A stretch of 64,000 nt of DNA, from the NCBI RefSeq assembly GCF_001984575.1, contig NZ_LZNS01000001.1:4779553-4843552 (forward strand), written 5' to 3'. The position numbers and the translations under genes are program-made. This document shows positions 60,005-64,000 of this stretch, one piece after another; the stretch's first letter is position 1; every line of letters begins with the position of its first letter. The DNA comes from Streptomyces sp. MP131-18 (GTDB lineage Bacteria; Actinomycetota; Actinomycetes; Streptomycetales; Streptomycetaceae). The notes beneath the pieces were generated by a model. The model searched no databases, had not been told where the DNA came from, and was given only the letters and a program-made list of their open reading frames with translations.

Positions 60005-60649
60005 TCAGCAGAACTCGTCCTTGAGGTCTTCGAGGCTGCTCGCCTGGCCGGGAAGCTCGCTGCGGGGCGGCGTGCGCAGGCCGTCCAGGAACACCTGGAG
60101 ATGGCGCCTGGCCATCGTGCTCACGCCGGGACCCTGGGTGCCCGGCACGGGCAGGGTCAGGCGGGCGACCGCGATCAGCAGATCACCGGAGCCGATGTCG
60201 CCGCGCAGCTGGCCGGACGCGTGGGCCCGGTCGACCAACTGCTGGGTGACGCGGTGCATGCGCTCCCGGCTGGCTACCAGGCGCGGGTCCTCCCGGTCGA
60301 TGCCGAAGCCCAGCATCGGGCAGAGGCCGCCGACCCGCTCCTCGGCGGAGTCGAGGACCATGCGGCACAGCGCCTCGAAAGGGTCGTGCACGCTCTCCAG
60401 GGCCTGCTGGGCTCGCTCGATGATCCGCTGGTTCACATAGAGCAGCACGTGGAACAGCAGCGACTCCCGATCCGGGAAGTGCCGGTACAGCGTGGCATTC
60501 CCGACTCCGGCTCGTCGAGCGATTTCGTCGAGGGGCACGTGCGGCCCGTTCTCGACGATGGCTTCGCGGGCAGCGGCGAGGATGCGCTCGCGGTTGCGGA
60601 CGGCGTCGGCGCGCAACCGGGTGCGTGTGGCCGTGGACTTGAGGGTCAC
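60005..60649 (-). CDS. TetR-family repressor of the DHA2 pump
   Basis: The 214-residue protein is read from GTG 60649 with GGAG seven bases upstream. The helix-turn-helix (about 15-65) contains N-R-E-R-I-L-A-A-A-R-E-A-I and I-A-R-R-A-G-V-G-N-A-T-L-Y-R-H-F. The C-terminal region with A-R-L-T-L-P-V is like the SACE_7040/SCO-type regulators of efflux. Two dyads lie 28-84 bp upstream of the GTG. Confidence 0.93.
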   Translation of the reverse strand: MTLKSTATRTRLRADAVRNRERILAAAREAIVENGPHVPLDEIARRAGVGNATLYRHFPDRESLLFHVLLYVNQRIIERAQQALESVHDPFEALCRMVLDSAEERVGGLCPMLGFGIDREDPRLVASRERMHRVTQQLVDRAHASGQLRGDIGSGDLLIAVARLTLPVPGTQGPGVSTMARRHLQVFLDGLRTPPRSELPGQASSLEDLKDEFC

Positions 60650-60677
60650 CTTGCCGCTCCCTGCTGGGGTGAACAAC

Positions 60678-60733
60678 CGGGGAGTCAGTCCCCGCTTGCC
60701 TGGACAATGCTCTAAACGGAGAGGCAGTCCCCG
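60678..60733. promoter_or_regulatory. tandem TetR operators, CGGRGA-N5-TCCCCG twice
   Basis: Sites at 60678-60694 (CGGGGAGTCAGTCCCCG) and 60717-60733 (CGGAGAGGCAGTCCCCG) are 39 bp apart; both share CAGTCCCCGCTT. An additional inverted repeat TGATGTG-N8-CACATCA lies further up at 60748-60769. Confidence 0.6.
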
Positions 60734-60851
60734 CTTATTTCGCGGGGTGATGTGTCGTGTGTCACATCATGTCGGGATGGGTGCAAGCGCGGCGGTGTGA
60801 GCGCGTCAGTCGAGCGCGGCGGTGCGAGCGGGAGCGGGCGGACGGCAACGA

Positions 60852-60883
60852 GCCCCGTACCGCCGTGGGTGGCGGTGCGGGGC
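60852..60883 (-). terminator. hairpin terminator of hrdD
   Basis: Arms 60852-60864 and 60871-60883 form a 13-bp stem with one mismatch and a 6-nt loop, 55 nt after the hrdD stop on the minus strand. Confidence 0.65.
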
Positions 60884-60938
60884 CGTGGGGGTGGCCGGTC
60901 TGTGCGGCCGCCCGGTGCCGGGCGGCCGGCGGCGGCGG

Positions 60939-61952
60939 TCAGGCCGCGGCGTCGAAGCCGGAGTCGTTCGCCATGCGCTTCAGCTCCAGCAAGGCGTGCT
61001 TCTCGATCTGCCGAATCCGTTCGCGGGTCAGACCGTGCTGCTTGCCCACCTCGGTGAGCGTCCGCTCACGGCCGTCCTCGATGCCGTACCGCGCCCTGAT
61101 GATGGCCGCGGTGCGGTCGTCGAGGCGGCTGATCAGGTCCTCAAGACCCTCGCGCCGCATCATGACGAGCACCGACTGCTCGGGCGAGGCCGCGGAGGTG
61201 TCCTCCAGCAGATCGCCGAACTGGGTCTCGCCCTCGTCGTCCACCGACATGTTGAGGCTGACGGGATCGCGGGCCCAGTCCAGGACGTCCTGGATGCGCT
61301 CCGGCGTCGAGTCCAGCTCGGCCGCCATCTCCGAGGGCTCGGGCTCGCGGCCGTGCTCGCGGTTGAACTCCCGCTGCACGCGCCGGATGCGGCCCAGCTC
61401 CTCGACCAGGTGAACGGGCAGCCGGATCGTCCGCGACTGGTCGGCGATGGACCGCGTGATGGCCTGCCGAATCCACCAGGTCGCGTACGTCGAGAACTTG
61501 AAGCCCTTGCTGTAGTCGAACTTCTCAACGGCCCTGACCAGGCCCGCGTTGCCCTCTTGGATCAGGTCGAGCAGCGGCAGGCCGCTGCGCGGATAGCGCC
61601 GGGCGACGGCGACGACGAGGCGCAGGTTGGCACGGATGAACGCGTCCTTGGCGCGCTCCCCGGCGGCGACAATGGCCTCCAGCTCCTCCCGCGTGGCGGA
61701 GGCGGCCGCGCCATCCGCCGCCGGCTCCTCCACGCCCCGCAGGATGCGCCCCGCGTACAGCCCCGCCTCGATCGTCAGCGACAGCTCGACCTCTTTCGCA
61801 GCGTCGAGCAGCGGGGTACGGGCTATCTCGTCGAGATACATCCCGACCAGATCGCGCTCCGTGGCATCGCTGCCTGCGCTGGACCGGACACTGCCCGCCG
61901 CTTCGACACTGTCATCGGTGTCCGGACGCCGGGCGACGGCACGGGTTGCCAT
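60939..61952 (-). CDS. hrdD: RNA polymerase principal-like sigma factor HrdD
   Basis: The 337-residue protein is a group 2 sigma-70 factor. Region 1.2 (R-D-L-V-G-M-Y-L-D-E-I), region 2 (A-N-L-R-L-V-V-A-V-A-R-R-Y, G-F-K-F-S-T-Y-A-T-W-W-I-R-Q-A-I-T-R) and region 4 (L-T-E-V-G-K-Q-H-G-L-T-R-E-R-I-R-Q-I-E) are intact. The N-terminus M-A-T-R-A-V-A-R-R and the whole sequence match Streptomyces HrdD closely from memory. A sigma-R-type promoter is found 85-112 bp upstream, as reported for hrdD. Its physiological targets remain unclear in the genus. Confidence 0.95.
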   Translation of the reverse strand: MATRAVARRPDTDDSVEAAGSVRSSAGSDATERDLVGMYLDEIARTPLLDAAKEVELSLTIEAGLYAGRILRGVEEPAADGAAASATREELEAIVAAGERAKDAFIRANLRLVVAVARRYPRSGLPLLDLIQEGNAGLVRAVEKFDYSKGFKFSTYATWWIRQAITRSIADQSRTIRLPVHLVEELGRIRRVQREFNREHGREPEPSEMAAELDSTPERIQDVLDWARDPVSLNMSVDDEGETQFGDLLEDTSAASPEQSVLVMMRREGLEDLISRLDDRTAAIIRARYGIEDGRERTLTEVGKQHGLTRERIRQIEKHALLELKRMANDSGFDAAA

Positions 61953-62036
61953 ACGTGCTCCCTTGCGAAGTGATCAAATGTGGTCCTCTTCGGACCGGAC
62001 CGGGCTGCCCCCTTGCCGCCCGCATCCATAACGAAT

Positions 62037-62064
62037 CAACGACGGGAATCCGGACAGAATTCCC
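62037..62064 (-). promoter_or_regulatory. sigma-R-type promoter of hrdD (GGGAAT-N18-GTTG)
   Basis: On the minus strand GGGAAT (62064-62059) and GTTG (62040-62037) are separated by exactly 18 bp, the consensus of the thiol-stress sigma factor SigR. It lies 85 bp before the hrdD ATG. In S. coelicolor, hrdD has a known SigR-dependent promoter. Confidence 0.8.
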
Positions 62065-62388
62065 AAGCCGTGCATCTTTTTCCCGGGGATGCAGTACCCT
62101 GCCCGGCCACATGCACCCGCCCGGGACCATGCAGGACATCTCTCCCCACATCCATCCCCACATCCCTGAAGACGAACGGGACGCTTCGTTAGTTGCGTCC
62201 GGGTACCCAGCGCCCGCACCGCCATGCGGCGCACGGCCCGTTCCGGCCACCCGGGGCGCACGCGTCCCTGGTGACGAGCCCGCCCGGCCCGGGTAGGTTG
62301 CCGGTCAGCGCCTCCCCCGTCCGGCGGGGGACCCGGCCCGTCCGGGGAGCGGAACGGACAGGGCAGGTCTTGACAGGGGGCGGGGCAC
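62065..62388. other. rest of the hrdD/ftsW-like divergent intergenic region
   Basis: Apart from the hrdD promoter, no gene is convincing here. ACGCTTCGTTAGTTGCGTCC (62181-62200) is an A+T-richer patch that may carry the promoter of the plus-strand gene. CACATCC repeats occur at about 62147-62171. Confidence 0.35.
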
Positions 62389-63903
62389 ATGCGCAGGGGC
62401 GGCAGCGGCGGGCGAAGCGGCGCCGGCCACCCAGGGGGCACGGCCGGGTCCCGGGGCGCCGGGCGCACGCGGGGCGTGCCACCGGCCGTCAAGCGCTGGA
62501 TCGCCCACCGGCGCAACACCGAGCTGGCGATGGTGCTCTTCGCCGTCGCCATCGTGACGTTCGGGCACGTGGCCGCCGGTCTGGCCATGTATGAACGGGT
62601 GCCGTCCGGGCTGCCCGCGTACGCGGCGCTGCTGGGCGGCACCGCCCTGGCCGCGCACCTGGCCGTGCGGCGCTTCGCCCGGCACGCCGACCCGCTGATC
62701 CTGCCGGTCACGGTGCTGCTCAGCGGCCTCGGCCTGGTCCTGCTCGACCGCCTCGACCAGGCTTACGCGGCGCACTACCCGCCGGACAACTACCAGTCCG
62801 CGCCTGCCGCGCCCGACCAGGTGGTCTGGACCCTCGTCGGCGCCGCGCTGTGCGTCGCCACCCTGATCGTTCTGCGCCATCACCGGGTCCTGGCGCGCTA
62901 CACCTACCTGGGCATGGCGCTGGCCATGCTGCTGCTGATGGCCCCGGCGCTGTTCGGCGCCGACCAGTTCGGCGCGAAGCGCTGGATCACGCTGGGGCCG
63001 CTGTCCGTGCAGCCGGGGGAGTTCGTCAAGGTCATGATCGTCGTGTTCTTCGCCAGCTACCTCATGGCGAACCGCGACGCCCTGGCCCTCACCGGCCGCC
63101 GTTTCCTCGGGCTCGCGCTGCCCCGCGGGCGCAATGCGGGACCGGTGCTGCTGGTGTGGGCCGTCAGCCTCGTCGTCCTCTTCTACGAACGCGACCTGGG
63201 CACCTCGCTGATCTTCTTCGGCGTGTTCGTGCTCATGCTCTACATCGCCACCGAACGCACCAGTTGGGTCCTCCTCGGCGGCCTGATGGCCGCCGCCGGC
63301 ACCGCCGTCGTGGCCGCGACGCAGCAGCACGTCAAGGGCCGGGTACAGGCGTGGCTCGACCCCATGGCGATCTTCCTCCCCGAGGACGAACGCCCGCCGG
63401 GCCTCATCTCCGACCAGTCCGCGCAGGCCCTGTTCAGCTTCGGCGCGGGCGACCTCACCGGAACGGGCCTGGGCGAGGGCCACTCCTACCTCGTCGGGTT
63501 CGCGGGCCGCAGCGACTTCATCCTCGCCAGCGTGGGCGAGGAGCTGGGCCTGGCCGGTGTGACGGCCGTCATCCTGCTGTACGCGCTGCTCATCCAGCGC
63601 GGCATCAAGGCGGCGATCTCCGTCACCGACCCGTTCGGCAAGCTGCTGGCCGCCGGTCTTTCCTGCGTGCTCGCGCTCCAGGTCTTCATCGTCTGCGGCG
63701 GCGTGACCGGGCTGATCCCGCTCACCGGCAAGGCGTTGCCGTTCCTGGCGCAGGGCGGCTCCTCGACGGTGGCCAACTGGCTGCTCGTCGCGCTGCTGAT
63801 CCGCGTCAGCGACAGCGCGGGCAAGGCCGCCACCGAGCCTGCGGGCAATGCCACGATCCTCACCCCGGCCATCACCGACGACACCCCGCGCCCCGCGGCG
63901 TGA
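62389..63903 (+). CDS. FtsW/RodA/SpoVE-family (SEDS) peptidoglycan polymerase paralogue
   Basis: The 504-residue protein starts at ATG 62389 after AGGGGGCGGGGC. After a 45-residue Gly/Arg-rich tail, ten or more helices follow. G-A-K-R-W-I near 200, Q-P-G-E-F-V-K near 210, E-R-D-L-G-T-S near 268 (catalytic Asp region) and V-G-E-E-L-G near 383 are the SEDS motifs. Q-G-G-S-S-T near 460 is the C-terminal motif. It is a paralogue of the core FtsW/RodA proteins, probably used in hyphal growth or sporulation. No partner PBP is inside the window; a probable peptidase gene follows. Confidence 0.92.
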   Translation: MRRGGSGGRSGAGHPGGTAGSRGAGRTRGVPPAVKRWIAHRRNTELAMVLFAVAIVTFGHVAAGLAMYERVPSGLPAYAALLGGTALAAHLAVRRFARHADPLILPVTVLLSGLGLVLLDRLDQAYAAHYPPDNYQSAPAAPDQVVWTLVGAALCVATLIVLRHHRVLARYTYLGMALAMLLLMAPALFGADQFGAKRWITLGPLSVQPGEFVKVMIVVFFASYLMANRDALALTGRRFLGLALPRGRNAGPVLLVWAVSLVVLFYERDLGTSLIFFGVFVLMLYIATERTSWVLLGGLMAAAGTAVVAATQQHVKGRVQAWLDPMAIFLPEDERPPGLISDQSAQALFSFGAGDLTGTGLGEGHSYLVGFAGRSDFILASVGEELGLAGVTAVILLYALLIQRGIKAAISVTDPFGKLLAAGLSCVLALQVFIVCGGVTGLIPLTGKALPFLAQGGSSTVANWLLVALLIRVSDSAGKAATEPAGNATILTPAITDDTPRPAA

Positions 63904-63955
63904 CCCGCCGCGGCGCGCCGTTCCCATCCGTTATGCGTGGAAGGACTCAGCGAAC

Positions 63956-64000
63956 GTGAACCTCCTCGACGACGCCAACACCCTCGCCGACGAGCTGGTG
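63956..64000 (+). CDS. start of a probable M20-family amidohydrolase, partial
   Basis: GTG 63956 follows GGAAGGA (63939-63945) with 10-nt spacing and gives M-N-L-L-D-D-A-N-T-L-A-D-E-L-V before the window ends. This start resembles actinobacterial M20 aminoacylase-type peptidases from memory, but 15 residues cannot prove it. Confidence 0.4.
   Translation, partial: MNLLDDANTLADELV

Noticed and set aside
62368..62373. TTGACA just before the FtsW-like ATG as a -35 box
   Set aside because: It lies 16-21 bp before the start codon and leaves no room for a -10 box; it overlaps the ribosome-binding region.

Overview
The window comes from a high-GC actinomycete chromosome, almost certainly Streptomyces or a close relative. 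Codon third positions are almost all G or C, GTG/TTG starts are common, and several marker genes match Streptomyces families: the principal-like sigma factor HrdD with a sigma-R-type promoter, the septation membrane protein SepX/GlpR next to its gephyrin-like partner Glp, a fused F420-precursor synthase FbiC, an AfsR-like SARP regulator and many TetR-efflux pairs.

Layout. 1-6.4 kb: the end of an EEP-family phosphodiesterase, a small alpha/beta hydrolase, then a minus-strand block made of a SARP/NB-ARC/TPR regulator followed by two small genes that share the motif GDSW-A/S-T. One of these is a four-repeat protein and the other a 60-residue precursor with a Sec signal. I regard this as the best candidate for an undescribed system, possibly peptide signalling. 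6.5-16.4 kb: fbiC, an ADP-ribosylglycohydrolase, an EndoQ-UvrD fusion, a phosphotransferase, a phosphotriesterase-like hydrolase and three small proteins (TM2, DUF2752, SelT-like). 16.4-25.2 kb: a LuxR-type two-component pair behind a TetR regulator, enzymes (quinone oxidoreductase, SMP-30 lactonase, SDR, acyltransferase) and a clavulanate ORF12-like serine hydrolase. 25.3-37.7 kb: an accessory region with a multicopper oxidase, a gene-poor gap, RidA, SnoaL-like protein, two TetR-controlled modules, an ABC exporter pair whose first member is broken, a class-C-like serine hydrolase and an MFS pump.

37.7-42.8 kb looks like a small island beside tRNA-Ala(CGC). It is flanked by about 86-bp imperfect direct repeats carrying a covarying hairpin. 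It holds a tandem-domain trypsin-like protease and a CseB/CseC-like two-component system. The sensor kinase has a 194-bp MITE-like element inserted in frame in its HAMP domain, with a 4-bp target duplication. 42.8-64 kb is core genome: sepX, GNAT, mog/moaB, moaC, glp and galU on one strand, then a folate cyclo-ligase, penicillin-acylase-like protein, cation/proton antiporter, FmdB zinc ribbon, MTA phosphorylase, CpaB-like SAF protein, mscL, P1 peptidase, DeoR regulator, TetR plus DHA2 pump, hrdD, an FtsW/RodA paralogue and the first codons of a probable M20 peptidase.

Regulatory DNA is unusually legible. Four TetR genes each have two tandem copies of a gene-specific palindrome in their upstream region, one promoter has MerR-type geometry, and hrdD has an exact GGGAAT-N18-GTTG promoter. 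All calls come from reading the sequence; no database search was run.
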